Numbered from the stretch's first letter, positions 39,032 through 48,911 are shown. The stretch is DNA of 64,000 nt from Devosia sp. 66-14 (GCA_001899085.1 MKVB01000006.1:929064-993063); one strand, 5' to 3'. Notes: generated by a model not told the origin, from the sequence alone. Translations and numbers: made by a program.

Positions 39032-39712
39032 ATGAACGACAATGAACAGCAGGTGTTGCAACTGAGGCCGGAAGCGGCGCTGGCGCTGCTGGTCGAGCGG
39101 GTGCAGCAGATGCTGAGCACCTATGAGGGTCGCATCGCCATCGGGCTCGCCGGCGGGCCCGGTGTCGGCAAATCGACGCTGGCGGTGAAGCTGGTGGAAG
39201 CGCTGAACGCGACGACCCCGGAGCTTGCCGCCTATGTGCCGATGGACGGCTTCCATATGCGGCACGCCAAGCTCGAGAGCCTCGGCACGGTGAAGGACAA
39301 GGGCGCGCCGCACACCTTCGAGGGCGCCGCATTCGCCGAGTTCCTCGCCGGGGTCAAGGCGGCGACGGTGCAGGTGAGCGGCCCCGGCTACTCGCGCGAG
39401 ATCGAGGACGTGGTGATCGACGCCTTCATCGTTCCGGCCGGCGCACGGGTGCTGGTGGTCGAGGGCAACTACCTGCTGCTGGCCAATGCGCCGTGGTGGC
39501 AGGTGCGGCCGCTGCTCGAGCTTGCGGTGTTCATCGACCTGCCGCGCGACACGGTGAAGGCGCGGCTGCTGGCGCGGCACGCCGAGCATGGCCTGTTCTC
39601 CGCCGAACGCAACCAACAGCATGTCGAGCGCGTCGACCTCGCCAATTACGACCTGGTGAAACGCTCCCGCGGCCGAGCCGATATCGCCATAGACCTTCTC
39701 ACCGAGCACTGA
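39032..39712 (+). CDS. P-loop nucleoside/pantothenate kinase-like protein
   Basis: The 226-residue protein of the uridine kinase/CoaA-like P-loop superfamily has Walker A GGPGVGKST, 'VPMDGFHM', and 'VLVVEGNYLLL...W' as in YggC/FrcK-type sugar or nucleoside kinases. GGAGG about 8 nt before the ATG at 39032 supports this start over 38975. It is divergent from the helicase and just before a MATE gene. Confidence 0.85.
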   Translation: MNDNEQQVLQLRPEAALALLVERVQQMLSTYEGRIAIGLAGGPGVGKSTLAVKLVEALNATTPELAAYVPMDGFHMRHAKLESLGTVKDKGAPHTFEGAAFAEFLAGVKAATVQVSGPGYSREIEDVVIDAFIVPAGARVLVVEGNYLLLANAPWWQVRPLLELAVFIDLPRDTVKARLLARHAEHGLFSAERNQQHVERVDLANYDLVKRSRGRADIAIDLLTEH

Positions 39713-39714
39713 TC

Positions 39715-41055
39715 TTGACCCGACCGACCTACCCGTTCGACGTGCGCTCGCGCGACGTCTGGGCCATCGCGCTGCCCGCTTCCGTCGCCTTCATCACCGA
39801 GCCGCTGGCCGGGCTGGTCGATATCACGGTGATCGGCCGGCAAGGCGACGCGGCGATGCTGGGCGGCGTGGTGCTGGGCGCGCTGGTGTTCGATTTCATC
39901 TTTTCGATGGCGTATTTTTTGAGGACCGGCACTGCCGGTCTCACGGCGCAGGCGATCGGGGCGCGCGACCGGCGCGACGGCCTGCTGCATGTGGCCCGCG
40001 CCATCGGCATCGGGGTGATCGCCGCGGCGCTGATGATCGCGCTGCAAGTGCCGCTGCTGGCGCTGGCCAACCTCGCCATGGCGCCGACCGTCGGGGTCGC
40101 CGAGGCACTGAAGCAGTATTTCGAGGTCCGCATCTGGTCGGCGCCGTTCTCGCTGATCAACTATGCGCTGCTCGGCTGGTTCTATGGTCGGGCGCAGGCC
40201 AAAACCGGCATGATGCTGCAAATGCTGATCCACGGGATCGACATCCCGCTGTCGATCATCTTCGTGATGAGTTTTGGCTGGGGCCCGCATGGCGCGGCGC
40301 TGGCGACGGTGATCGGCCAGGCTGCAGCCTGCCTCCTCGGCCTGGTGCTGGTGATCCGGCATTTTGGCGGGTTCGGCAAGGTCATGGCGATGATCGTGCC
40401 GGACGAGCTGTTCCATGGGCATGCGCTGCGCCGCATGTTCGGCCTCAGCCGCGACCTGATGATCCGCTCCATCGCGCTGATGGGCGCCTATGCCTATTTC
40501 GCGGCGCAGGGCTCGCGGTTGGGTGAGGTACCGCTGGCCGCCAACGCGATCCTGCTCAACTTCCTGATGATCTCGGGCTTCTTCCTCGATGGCATTGCGC
40601 AGGCGGCCGAGCAGCTCTGCGGCAAGGCGGTCGGCGCCAACTGGCGGCCGGCCTTCGATCGCGCCTACTCGCTGGCCTTCCGCTGGGGCACGCTGATCGC
40701 CGTGGGGCTGGCGCTGGTCTGGTTCGCCGGCGGCTGGTACCTGATCGATTTCATGACCACGAGCGAACCGGTGCGCGAATATGCGCGGATGTTCCTGTGG
40801 GTCGCGGCGCTCTCCTCGCTCACCGGCATGCCGGCCTTCGTGTTCGACGGTATCCTGGTGGGCGTGACGCTCAACACGGTAATGCGCGACGGCATGGTGC
40901 TGGCGCTGGCGCTGTTCCTCGGCGCCGCCGTGGTGCTGCAGGGCGCGCTCGGCAATACCGGGCTATGGATTTCGATCCACCTGTTCTTCCTCTGCCGCGC
41001 CGGCTTCTACTGGTGGGCGCTGGAGCGGAAGAAGGCGGGATTGTTTGATGCGTGA
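39715..41055 (+). CDS. MATE family efflux transporter
   Basis: About 446 residues with around 12 hydrophobic helices in two similar halves: 'DVWAIALPASVAFITEPLAGLVDITVIGR' at the start and 'FGLSRDLMIRSIALMGAYAYFAAQGS' at the midpoint, typical of MATE/DinF-like exporters driven by Na+ or H+. The TTG at 39715 lies 2 nt after the kinase stop; no ATG precedes the first helix, so a TTG start is inferred. Confidence 0.9.
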   Translation: MTRPTYPFDVRSRDVWAIALPASVAFITEPLAGLVDITVIGRQGDAAMLGGVVLGALVFDFIFSMAYFLRTGTAGLTAQAIGARDRRDGLLHVARAIGIGVIAAALMIALQVPLLALANLAMAPTVGVAEALKQYFEVRIWSAPFSLINYALLGWFYGRAQAKTGMMLQMLIHGIDIPLSIIFVMSFGWGPHGAALATVIGQAAACLLGLVLVIRHFGGFGKVMAMIVPDELFHGHALRRMFGLSRDLMIRSIALMGAYAYFAAQGSRLGEVPLAANAILLNFLMISGFFLDGIAQAAEQLCGKAVGANWRPAFDRAYSLAFRWGTLIAVGLALVWFAGGWYLIDFMTTSEPVREYARMFLWVAALSSLTGMPAFVFDGILVGVTLNTVMRDGMVLALALFLGAAVVLQGALGNTGLWISIHLFFLCRAGFYWWALERKKAGLFDA

Positions 41056-41063
41056 CTGATAGA

Positions 41064-41186
41064 GACGGCCCCCTCCCGGCCTCCCCCATAAAGGGGGAGG
41101 TGAAGAGTCGGGGCTCTGTCTTCGAATGTGCCAAACGCACCGGCGGGGCACCTCCCCCTTCATGGGGGAGGATGGGAGGGGCCGTC
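41064..41186. repeat. Composite palindromic intergenic element, copy 2
   Basis: Inner arms 41081-41102 and 41149-41170 are inverted repeats with one mismatch in 22. Outer arms (41064-41077 with 41174-41186) are inverted repeats differing by one C. The design is the same as the element at 9612-9745. It lies between convergent MATE and pyrD genes and could end transcription for both. Confidence 0.8.
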
Positions 41187-41189
41187 TGC

Positions 41190-42299
41190 CTACAGCGACG
41201 CCTTCCCGCTCGCCCACTCGGCCGTGGTCCGCCCGGTCAGCTCCGACACCGACCTGAGCCCGCGGCTCCGCACCGCGGCGCTCAGCCCGCGCTTCAGCCG
41301 GTCGAGCATATCGAGCCCGCCGAAGACCAGCGCCGAGTAGAGCTGGATCGCGTCGGCGCCGGCCTCGAACTTGGCGACGGCGCTCTCGGGCGAGTGGATG
41401 CCCCCTACCCCGATGATCGGCAGCCGGCCGACGCGCTGGCGCACCTGGGCGAGCTTCTGCGTCGCGAGATTGAACAACGGCTTGCCGGAGAGGCCGCCGG
41501 TCTCGGTGGCATTCTCCATCCCCTGCACCGGGTCGCGCGAGAGCGTGGTGTTGGAGACGATCAGCCCGTCGAGATCGGTGGCGAGGACCACTTTGGCGAT
41601 GCCGTCGAGCGCCTCTTCGTCAAGATCGGGGGCGATCTTCAGCAGCACCGGCACGCGCACCGAGGCCTTGGAGCGGGCCTTCAGCACTGCCGCCAGCAGC
41701 CGGGTCAGCGCCTCGTCGGCCTGCAGGTTCCTCAGGCCCGGTGTGTTGGGGGAAGAGATGTTGACCGTCAGGTAATCGGCGACTTCGGCGAAGCGGGTGA
41801 CGCCGGTGACGTAGTCGGCGACGAAATCCTCAGAGTCCTTGTTGGCCCCGATATTCACCCCCAGGATGGCGCCGACATGGGCGCCCTTCAGCCGGGCGAA
41901 CGCCGCGTCATGGCCCTCGTTGTTGAAGCCCATGCGGTTGATCACCCCATCGGCCGCGGCGACGCGGAACAGTCGCGGCTTGGGGTTGCCGACCTGCGGG
42001 CGCGGCGTGACGGTGCCGATCTCGACCATGCCGAACCCCATGCGGGCGAGCGGCTTGGGCACTTCGGCGTTCTTGTCGAAGCCGGCCGCCATGCCGACCG
42101 GGTTCCTCAGTTCGAGGCCGCACAGCGTGGTGCGCAGTTCCGGCGGATCGGCGCCCTCCTGTTCGGGCGCGAGCCCGAGCCGCAGCGCCGCGATGGTGGC
42201 GCCATGGGCAATCTCGGGGTCCATCTTCAGCAGCGTGTCGCGGGTCAGGCCGGAGACCAGCGGCATGCGCAGCAGCGGCGAGAGCCGGGAGAAGATCAT
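41190..42299 (-). CDS. pyrD: Dihydroorotate dehydrogenase (quinone), class 2
   Basis: The 369-residue FMN enzyme oxidises dihydroorotate to orotate in pyrimidine synthesis, passing electrons to quinone. It contains 'NPVGMAAGFDKNAE', 'GNPKPRLFR', 'INRMGFNNEG', 'NISSPNTPGLR' (catalytic Ser loop) and 'IIGVGGI'. The N-terminal ~40-residue helical extension is the class 2 membrane-association domain. The ATG overlaps the stop of the upstream DUF952 gene (ATGA). Confidence 0.96.
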   Translation of the reverse strand: MIFSRLSPLLRMPLVSGLTRDTLLKMDPEIAHGATIAALRLGLAPEQEGADPPELRTTLCGLELRNPVGMAAGFDKNAEVPKPLARMGFGMVEIGTVTPRPQVGNPKPRLFRVAAADGVINRMGFNNEGHDAAFARLKGAHVGAILGVNIGANKDSEDFVADYVTGVTRFAEVADYLTVNISSPNTPGLRNLQADEALTRLLAAVLKARSKASVRVPVLLKIAPDLDEEALDGIAKVVLATDLDGLIVSNTTLSRDPVQGMENATETGGLSGKPLFNLATQKLAQVRQRVGRLPIIGVGGIHSPESAVAKFEAGADAIQLYSALVFGGLDMLDRLKRGLSAAVRSRGLRSVSELTGRTTAEWASGKASL

Positions 42300-42655
42300 T
42301 TGACCCAGCCCGGCAACACGGCGATGCCATCGGCCGGCACGTCGAGCCGGGTCATGTTGGACACCGCCGACATCGGCAGGACGGCGAACAGATGCGGGAA
42401 CAGATCGCCGCCGCGCGAGGCCTCCCATTGCAGCGCCTCGCCGAGCGGCGCCGCGGGCACCTGGAACAGCACCTGATCGCTCAGCCCGGCGAAATAGAGC
42501 CGGATGGTTTCGCCGAGCTGCGGCGCGCTGGAGAAATGGATGTAGCCATCCTGGAGGTCGATCGGCTGGCCGACGAAATGCCCGGCGGCCAGCGAGGCCT
42601 CATAGATCTCGCGGCTCGCGACCTTGTAGATGAACTCCGGGGTGGTCACGGGCAT
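42296..42655 (-). CDS. DUF952 domain protein
   Basis: The 119-residue protein 'FIYKVASREIYEASLAAGHFVGQPIDLQDGYIHFSSAPQLGETIRLYF...PHLFAVLPM' has the DUF952 signature (DGYIHFS and PHLYG/F-like), a family of unknown function related to ADP-ribosyltransferase-like folds. The start at 42655 was chosen because the frame beyond it overlaps lysK. It is coupled to pyrD by a 4-nt overlap. Confidence 0.88.
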   Translation of the reverse strand: MPVTTPEFIYKVASREIYEASLAAGHFVGQPIDLQDGYIHFSSAPQLGETIRLYFAGLSDQVLFQVPAAPLGEALQWEASRGGDLFPHLFAVLPMSAVSNMTRLDVPADGIAVLPGWVK

Positions 42656-42665
42656 GCTCCTTGGA

Positions 42666-44276
42666 TCAGGCGGCGGAGACCAGCTTGCCGGCCAACGCAT
42701 CGGCGATGAGCTTGCGGGTCTCGGCCACGCCATAAAGCGCGATGAACGAGCCGAAACGAGGGCCCTGGTCGGCACCGAGCAGCACCTGGTAGATGGCGCC
42801 GAACCAGTCGCGCAGCGGCTCGAAGCTATGCGCGTTACCAACCGCATAGACGATGTCCTGCAGTTCCTTGGCCTCGAGCGCCTCCTTGCCGGCCAGCTGG
42901 TCGGCGAGATCCTGCAGTGCGGCGCGTTCCTTGTCGGTGGGCGCGCGGAACGTCTTGGTGGGCTTCACCTCGTCGTTGAAGTAGCGCACCGCATAGCCGG
43001 CCAGCCGGTCGAGCTCGGGGTTGGTCACCGGCGTCTCGCCCGGCAGGCGGCGGGAGATATAGTTCCACAGTGCCGACTTCTCGTGCGCGTTGGCGGCCGA
43101 GGCGAGGTTGAGCAGCAGGCCGAAAGTGATCGGCATATCGACCACCGGGACCTTGCCCGAGTGGATGTGGAAGGCCGGGTTCTCGAGCGCCGCCGCTGCG
43201 TCCTGGCCGTTATAGGACGCAACGTACTGATAGTACTCGTCGACGGCGCGCGGGATCACGTCGAAATACAGGCGCTTGGCCACCCGCGGCTTCTGGAACA
43301 TGTAGAGGCTGAGGCTTTCGGTGCCGGCATAAGTCAGCCACTCGTCGATGGTCAGCCCATTGCCCTTCGACTTCGAGATCTTCTGGCCCAGGTCGTCGAG
43401 GAACAGCTCATAGACATAGTGCTCGGGCGGGGTGCCGCCGAGAATGGCGCAGATCCTGTCGTAAATGCCCTGGTTGGTCTGGTGGTCCTTGCCGAACATC
43501 TCGAAATCGACGCCCAATGCCGCCCAGCGCATGCCGAAATCCGGCTTCCACTGCAGCTTCACATGGCCGCCGGTGACCGGCAGGGTGGCGTCGCGGCCGT
43601 CCTCGTCGACGAAGGTGACCGTGCCGGCCTTGGCATCGACATGCTTCATCGGCACGTAGAGCACGCGGCCGGAAATCGGCGAGATCGGCAGGAACGGCGA
43701 ATAGGTGGCCTGCCGCTCCTCGCCGAGGCTGGGCAGCATCACCGCCATGATCTCTGCATAACGCTCGGCGGCGCGCAGCAGCACTTCGTCGAAGCGGCCG
43801 GCCTTGTAGTACTCGGTGGCGCTGGCAAACTCGTAGTTGAAGCCGAAAGTGTCGAGGAAGCGCCGCAGCATGGTGTTGTTGTGGTCGCCAAAGCTCGGAT
43901 AATCGCCGCCGAACGGGTTCGGTACCGATGTCAGCGGCATCTGCAGATACGGCTCGAGCGCGGCGCGATCCGGCACGTTTTCCGGGATCTTGCGCATGCC
44001 GTCCATGTCGTCGGAGAAGCAGAGCAGCCGGGTCGGGATCTCGTCGCGGGTGAGGAGACGGAAGGCGGTGCGAACCATGGTGGTGCGCGCCACTTCGCCG
44101 AAAGTGCCGATATGCGGCAGGCCCGAAGGACCATAGCCGGTTTCGAACAGCACTTCGGTCAGCCCCAGGCGCTCGACCCGGGCCACCAGTTTCCGGGCTT
44201 CCTCGAACGGCCAGGCGCGCGCCGTCTGGGCGGCGTCGAAGAAGGCGGGGTCGAGAGTCGGAAGCGGCGCGGGCAC
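42666..44276 (-). CDS. lysK: Class I lysine-tRNA ligase
   Basis: The 536-residue class I synthetase (archaeal-type fold, found in some bacteria including many Rhizobiales) charges tRNA-Lys. HIGH-like motif GLPHIG lies near residue 53 and KMSKS-like KISKSKGN near residue 300, with '[11 protein letters not shown]' between them. No class II LysS was seen, but the window is small. It sits 10 nt upstream of the DUF952 gene in the same direction. Confidence 0.95.
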   Translation of the reverse strand: MPAPLPTLDPAFFDAAQTARAWPFEEARKLVARVERLGLTEVLFETGYGPSGLPHIGTFGEVARTTMVRTAFRLLTRDEIPTRLLCFSDDMDGMRKIPENVPDRAALEPYLQMPLTSVPNPFGGDYPSFGDHNNTMLRRFLDTFGFNYEFASATEYYKAGRFDEVLLRAAERYAEIMAVMLPSLGEERQATYSPFLPISPISGRVLYVPMKHVDAKAGTVTFVDEDGRDATLPVTGGHVKLQWKPDFGMRWAALGVDFEMFGKDHQTNQGIYDRICAILGGTPPEHYVYELFLDDLGQKISKSKGNGLTIDEWLTYAGTESLSLYMFQKPRVAKRLYFDVIPRAVDEYYQYVASYNGQDAAAALENPAFHIHSGKVPVVDMPITFGLLLNLASAANAHEKSALWNYISRRLPGETPVTNPELDRLAGYAVRYFNDEVKPTKTFRAPTDKERAALQDLADQLAGKEALEAKELQDIVYAVGNAHSFEPLRDWFGAIYQVLLGADQGPRFGSFIALYGVAETRKLIADALAGKLVSAA

Positions 44277-44462
44277 GGCAGGCCTCAGATGCTGAGTGGG
44301 GAGAACGCGCTCAATTGCACCAGCCGGCTACGGGCGTCAATGGCAAGCGGGCTGCCCTGCCTTGCCAAGCGGCGGTGCGGTGCCTAGTTATGCGGGACTT
44401 TCCGGCGCGCTCGCGAGATCGGGCCGGAACAACCCTATGCTGATCTCGCCTCCGAGGACTCG

Positions 44463-44867
44463 ATGGCCATTTCCCTGCAGGACGCTCTCATCCACATCAT
44501 GGTGGTCACCGCCTCGTCCGACGAAGGCATTTCCGACCACGAGCTGGATGTGATCGGCAGCTTGGTGGTGCGCTCGCCGGTGTTCGCGGATTTCGACATC
44601 GAGCGGCTGTCGACGGTGGCCAATGCGGCGGTCGACAAGACCAACAGCGCCGGCCTCGACACCGTGCTCGACGACGCCATTGCGGCGGTGCCGAAGCGCC
44701 TGCACGACACGGCTTATGCGCTGGCCGTCGAAGTGGCGGTGGTCGATGTGCAGTTGCCGCAGGAAGAACTGCGGCTGCTCGAGATGGTGCGCGACCGGCT
44801 GGAGGTCGACCGGCTGGTGACTGCCGCGATCGAGGCGAGCGCCCGCGCCCGCATGCGCTCGGCCTGA
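44463..44867 (+). CDS. TerB-like tellurite resistance domain protein
   Basis: The 134-residue all-helical protein matches TerB-type proteins: 'ALIHIMVVTASSDEGISDHELDVIGSLV' and 'AYALAVEVAVVDVQLPQEELRLLEMVRDRLEVD', two acidic repeats that may bind metal. It is a lone gene, unlike the terB-terC pair at 62615. Function unproven. Confidence 0.8.
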   Translation: MAISLQDALIHIMVVTASSDEGISDHELDVIGSLVVRSPVFADFDIERLSTVANAAVDKTNSAGLDTVLDDAIAAVPKRLHDTAYALAVEVAVVDVQLPQEELRLLEMVRDRLEVDRLVTAAIEASARARMRSA

Positions 44868-44881
44868 TCGGGCAGATCCGC

Positions 44882-45694
44882 TCAGTAAAAGCTGACCGGG
44901 AACCAGCGCAGATAGAGCTCGTCATAGACGCCCGAGCGCTTCAGCCGGGCAAGACCATAGTCGATGACCTGGCGAACCGCGTCGGCGCCGGCCGGCACGG
45001 CGACGGCAAGACCATCGCCGAACAGGTCGGGCCGGAAATACGGTTCGCCTGCGAACTCGCAGCAATCGACATGTTCGTTGAGCCAGAACGAGGCGCGCAT
45101 GGCATCGCCGAAATAGGCATCGGCCTCGCCTTTCGACAGCGCATCGAGCGCCGCGATTTCGCTGTCGAACTGCACCAGTCCGGCGGCAGGCAGGTAGCGG
45201 CGGATGAACTCGGCATGGGTGGAGCCGCGGCGCACTGCCACGCGCTTGCCGTCGAGCCCCTCGGGGGTAAAGCCGCTGGCGGCGGCGATGGGAGTGACGA
45301 AGCGCCCCGGCAGCATCAGGTAGATCTGTGAGAAATCGAACAACGCGCCATTCTGCGGGGTGAGCGCCAGCCCGGCGATCAATGCGTCGCCCTGCTTGTC
45401 CTCGAGGGCCCGGGCTGCCTGATCCCATGGCCAGGCCTGCACGGTACAGCTGATGGCGAGGTCGGCGCAAAGCGCGCGCGCCAGATCGACATTGAAGCCG
45501 ACCAGCTCGCCCTTGTCGTCGCGGAAGTTGAACGGAGGAAAATCCGCCGTGGTCAGGAACCGGATCGACGGCACCGCCGTCAGGTTCGGAACGATTTCGC
45601 GAGCGCCCGGATCGATGTGATAGGGCAGCGCCTGCGCCAGCACCGGCGCCGACGGGGCGAACAGCAGAGCGAGGGCGAAGAAAAAGGCGCGCAT
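44882..45694 (-). CDS. Periplasmic solute-binding protein, family 3 (amino-acid type)
   Basis: The 270-residue precursor has a Sec signal (cleavage after APVLAQA). The family 3 fold is visible in 'IRFLTTADFPPFNFRDDKGELVGFNVDLARALCADL' and 'GKRVAVRRGSTHAEFI'. No permease or ATPase genes are adjacent, so it could serve a distant importer or act as a sensor. The ligand is unknown. Confidence 0.88.
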   Translation of the reverse strand: MRAFFFALALLFAPSAPVLAQALPYHIDPGAREIVPNLTAVPSIRFLTTADFPPFNFRDDKGELVGFNVDLARALCADLAISCTVQAWPWDQAARALEDKQGDALIAGLALTPQNGALFDFSQIYLMLPGRFVTPIAAASGFTPEGLDGKRVAVRRGSTHAEFIRRYLPAAGLVQFDSEIAALDALSKGEADAYFGDAMRASFWLNEHVDCCEFAGEPYFRPDLFGDGLAVAVPAGADAVRQVIDYGLARLKRSGVYDELYLRWFPVSFY

Positions 45695-45823
45695 AACGTC
45701 CCGGGGCGAGCGATCTTCGGCTTATCGCCCAATTCGCCGGCAAAGGCGAGGGCCGATGCCGGCTGTTCCCAAGCTCTCGATCCCGCTGCCACTCAGCCCC
45801 TGCGGCAGCGGCGAAGCGCCGGC

Positions 45824-47077
45824 CTAGCTGTAGCGACCGAGGCCGAGATCGCCCACTTCGATGTCGGGCGTTCTGGCTGAGATGATGTCGGCGAGAACCC
45901 GACCGGAACCGGCCGCCATGGTCCAGCCCAGCGTTCCGTGTCCGGTGTTGAGATAGAGGTTGGAAAGCTTCGAGCGTCCCAGCACGGGCGTGCCGTCCGG
46001 CGTCATCGGCCTGAGCCCGCACCAGAAACTGGCGCGACTGACATCCCCCGCATTGGGGAACAGCTCCCGCAGCGAACGATCGAGCGGCCCGCGGCGTGAA
46101 TGATGGAGGGTCGTGTCATAGCCGGCGATCTCGGCCGTGCCGCCGACGCGGATACGATCGCCCAGCCGGGTGGTCGCCACCTTGTAGGTCTCGTCCATGA
46201 CGGTCGAAACCGGCGCCACCGAAGCATCGGTGATCGGCACGGTGAGCGAGTAGCCCTTGATCGGATAGACCGGCAGCCCGATGCCGAGCGGGCGCAGCAG
46301 CAGCGGCGAATAGCTGCCGAGCGCCACGACATAGGCATCGGCGGTCAGCATGCCCTTGTCGGTTGCAACGCCCGTCACCGCTCCACCGGAGGTGGCGATG
46401 TGATCGATCGTCGTGCCATAGCGGAAGGCGACGCCGCGGCGGGCGGCAAGCGCCGCGAGCCCCTCGGTGAACATCTTGCAATCGCCGGTATCGTCATTGG
46501 CGAGGCGCAGCCCGCCGACAAAGGGCACACTCGCCGTGGCGAGGCCGGGTTCGGCCGCGATGCACCCCTTGGGGTCGAGCACCTCGTAAGGCACGCCATA
46601 TTGCTTCAGCACCGCGATATCGTCGGCGGCGTGGTCGAGCTGCTTTTGCGCCCGAAACAGCTGCACCGTGCCCTGCTGGCGGCCATCGAAGGCGAGACCG
46701 GTGGCGGCGCGCAGCGCGACCATCATGTCGCGCGAGTACTCGGCGAGCCGGACCATGCGGCCCTTGTTGATGGCGTAGGCGCGCTCGGTGCAGTTGGCGA
46801 GCAGCTGCAGACCCCAGATCCACATGCGCGGATCGAGCTTGGGCCTCAGCACCAGGGGGCCATCGGTCATCAGCAGCCACTTGATGGCCTTGGCGGGAAT
46901 GCCCGGCCCTGCCCACGGCGACGCATAGCCGTAGGACAGCTCACCGGCATTGGCATAGCTGGTCTCGAGCCCTGGTCCCGGTTGCCGATCGATCACCGTC
47001 ACTTCGTGACCCGCTTCCGCCAGATAATGGGCGGAAGTGGTGCCGATGACGCCCGAACCGAGGATAAGGACTTTCAT
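45824..47077 (-). CDS. D-amino acid dehydrogenase (small subunit, DadA-like)
   Basis: The 417-residue FAD-dependent oxidase starts with the dinucleotide fold 'KVLILGSGVIGTTSAHYLAEAGHEVTVIDRQPG'. 'ETSYANAGELSYGYASPWAGPGIPAKAIKWL' is diagnostic of DadA, and the C-terminal 'GLRPMTPDGTPVLGRSKLSNLYLNTGHGTLGWTMAAGSG' closes the FAD site. It deaminates D-amino acids to keto acids. The ATG at 47077 was chosen; the longer frame precedes the FAD motif with unrelated sequence. Confidence 0.93.
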   Translation of the reverse strand: MKVLILGSGVIGTTSAHYLAEAGHEVTVIDRQPGPGLETSYANAGELSYGYASPWAGPGIPAKAIKWLLMTDGPLVLRPKLDPRMWIWGLQLLANCTERAYAINKGRMVRLAEYSRDMMVALRAATGLAFDGRQQGTVQLFRAQKQLDHAADDIAVLKQYGVPYEVLDPKGCIAAEPGLATASVPFVGGLRLANDDTGDCKMFTEGLAALAARRGVAFRYGTTIDHIATSGGAVTGVATDKGMLTADAYVVALGSYSPLLLRPLGIGLPVYPIKGYSLTVPITDASVAPVSTVMDETYKVATTRLGDRIRVGGTAEIAGYDTTLHHSRRGPLDRSLRELFPNAGDVSRASFWCGLRPMTPDGTPVLGRSKLSNLYLNTGHGTLGWTMAAGSGRVLADIISARTPDIEVGDLGLGRYS

Positions 47078-47231
47078 GCCCTCATGATCACGAGTGCAGC
47101 CCGAAAGGCAATATGTGACAGCAAGATGGGCGTGTTGCAGTGTATCGCGTATTGAAGCCGGCTTGCGCTCCAGTCCGCCGGTGGGCATGCTTCGGGCGCG
47201 GGGCCAACAAAGACCATCGGGGAAGTAGACG

Positions 47232-48911
47232 GTGAGAATTGCCGCGTTGTTCCTGGGCATGATTGCCGGGCTGTTTGCGCTGCTGGCGCCAAGTGCGCTG
47301 CGCATCGACCTGCTCTCGCCGTTCCTCGAGTTCTGGACAGCAACCTCCAACGAGCGGCTGCTCGGCACTATTATCTGGTACGCCATCGCCGGCGCGGCGA
47401 TGCTGGGCGGGTTGCTGGCGACGGTGACGCCGGGCTTTGCGGCCATGCTGCTGCTCGGCGCGGCCGTCGGGTGGCTGGGCATCGCCGTGTCGGTGCCGCA
47501 ACTGCTCACCTACCAGTTGCTCGGGCCGGCCGGGGCGGCAGCCATCGCGGCGCTGTTCGCCTTCCTCGCCGGCGAATTGCAGGTGCGCCGTCGGCGCCTG
47601 GCGCGGCGCAGCCGCAAGCTGGCCGCCGAAGTGACCGACACCGACAGCGAGTTCGAACGCGAAGCGGCGCTGCGCATGGATCCGCTGCTGATGCCGCGGC
47701 AGGACGTGCCCCCACCGCCGCGGCGCCATATTCCGCTGACGCTCGATGACGTTGCCGTCACCTCGCGGCCTGCGGGCGAGCCACCACGCTGGCAGGATCT
47801 CGACCAGCCGCAACCGGCGCGCCGTCACGATCCCGACCTGTGGGCGGAAGCGCGGCGCGAACAGCTGCAGCCCGCCCCCGAGGTGCAGCGAGCCCGCGTC
47901 GTACCGGAGCCGCGGCCCGAGCTGCGGGAACGCGAGCCACACGTCCGGGAACGCGAACCACAGGTCCGGGAACGGGAGCCCCAGATACGGGAGCGGGAGC
48001 CACAGCTGCGCGAACGCGAGCCCCAGGTGCGGCGACCGGAGCCCCGACCGGAACCGCGGCGCGAGCCACCGCGACAGCGCGACCAGCGCTCCGCGGAAGG
48101 TACCCGCGTCTGGGTTGCCGCCCTGGCCGCAGTCGGCGCGGTGCTCGGGCTCGCGGTCATCGCGGCCGGCGGCTACCTGATCACGCGCGATGGTTCACTG
48201 GGCGCCCTGTTCGGCGAGCCGGGCGCGCCCACGGTGGTGGCGAGCAGCGAAGCGCCGCCGCGCGAGCCTGTCGCGGCGCCGCCTGCCGAGAACAAGCCCG
48301 CGACGCCAGCCAGCCTGCAATTGCCGGCGACGCCGACCGCGAGAAACGATACGGCGACGCTGCCCGATGCTCCCGCCGCCGACGGTCCCGCCGCCACCCT
48401 GCCCGCCACGCCGGCACCCGCGGCGACAGCGCCCGCCATGGCGGTTGCGCCGCTGGTCAGCGAGCCGCCGACCGCGCCGGCCCAGATCGCCGCAACGCCG
48501 CCGCAGGGCTATGACGACCCCTTCGCCTATTGCCGGGCGGTCGGCACGGTGGACTATGTCGACTACCGCTACACCGGCCCGGCCACTGTCGAGGCGATCA
48601 CGAACACGCTGCTGATCCCGGCCGGCTCGGCGCGCGACCGCGTGCGCTGGCGCTGTTTCGACGGCGCGGTGCTCGCCTGCACTTCCTATATCGGGCCGAT
48701 CTGCGACATGGCGCCGACTGTGGTGGAGATGCGTGAGTTCTGCGAGCGAAACCCCAATGTCGAGCAGCTGCTGGCGCCGAGCGGCACCTGGGCCTGCATC
48801 GACGGCAAGCCGCAACTGCCCGCCAATGCCAGCTGGCCGGTCGATGCCCGAGGTTTCCTGCCGCAGGGCTGGATCGCCGTCACCGACCCCAAGGCCACCG
48901 GCGCGGGCTAG
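47232..48911 (+). CDS. Membrane protein with Arg/Glu/Pro repeat and Cys-containing C-terminal domain, unknown
   Basis: The 559-residue protein starts at GTG. Two or three N-terminal helices (about residues 2-20, 47-75, 83-115) precede a basic cytoplasmic stretch with five 7-residue 'REREPQV' units (about 232-266). Another helix follows (about 297-318), then a Pro/Ala-rich linker, and a C-terminal domain (about 430-550) with several cysteines ('CRAVGTVDY...RWRCFDG...CTSYIGPICDMAP...CERNP...WACIDGK'). The topology suggests an envelope-spanning protein. No function recognised. Confidence 0.75.
   Translation: MRIAALFLGMIAGLFALLAPSALRIDLLSPFLEFWTATSNERLLGTIIWYAIAGAAMLGGLLATVTPGFAAMLLLGAAVGWLGIAVSVPQLLTYQLLGPAGAAAIAALFAFLAGELQVRRRRLARRSRKLAAEVTDTDSEFEREAALRMDPLLMPRQDVPPPPRRHIPLTLDDVAVTSRPAGEPPRWQDLDQPQPARRHDPDLWAEARREQLQPAPEVQRARVVPEPRPELREREPHVREREPQVREREPQIREREPQLREREPQVRRPEPRPEPRREPPRQRDQRSAEGTRVWVAALAAVGAVLGLAVIAAGGYLITRDGSLGALFGEPGAPTVVASSEAPPREPVAAPPAENKPATPASLQLPATPTARNDTATLPDAPAADGPAATLPATPAPAATAPAMAVAPLVSEPPTAPAQIAATPPQGYDDPFAYCRAVGTVDYVDYRYTGPATVEAITNTLLIPAGSARDRVRWRCFDGAVLACTSYIGPICDMAPTVVEMREFCERNPNVEQLLAPSGTWACIDGKPQLPANASWPVDARGFLPQGWIAVTDPKATGAG
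47925..48029 (+). repeat. Five tandem 21-bp units encoding REREP-x-x
   Basis: Units start at 47925, 47946, 47967, 47988 and 48009. Each encodes Arg-Glu-Arg-Glu-Pro-(Gln/His)-(Val/Ile/Leu). DNA identity between units is high, with mainly synonymous or last-codon changes, suggesting expansion by slippage or unequal exchange. The encoded heptad is highly charged. Confidence 0.85.

Noticed and set aside
44463-44867. Functional tellurite-resistance locus
   Set aside because: A lone TerB-like gene without terC or other ter genes nearby does not support a resistance operon.
47925-48029. CRISPR-like array
   Set aside because: Tandem 21-bp units have no spacers and are in frame within a coding sequence.
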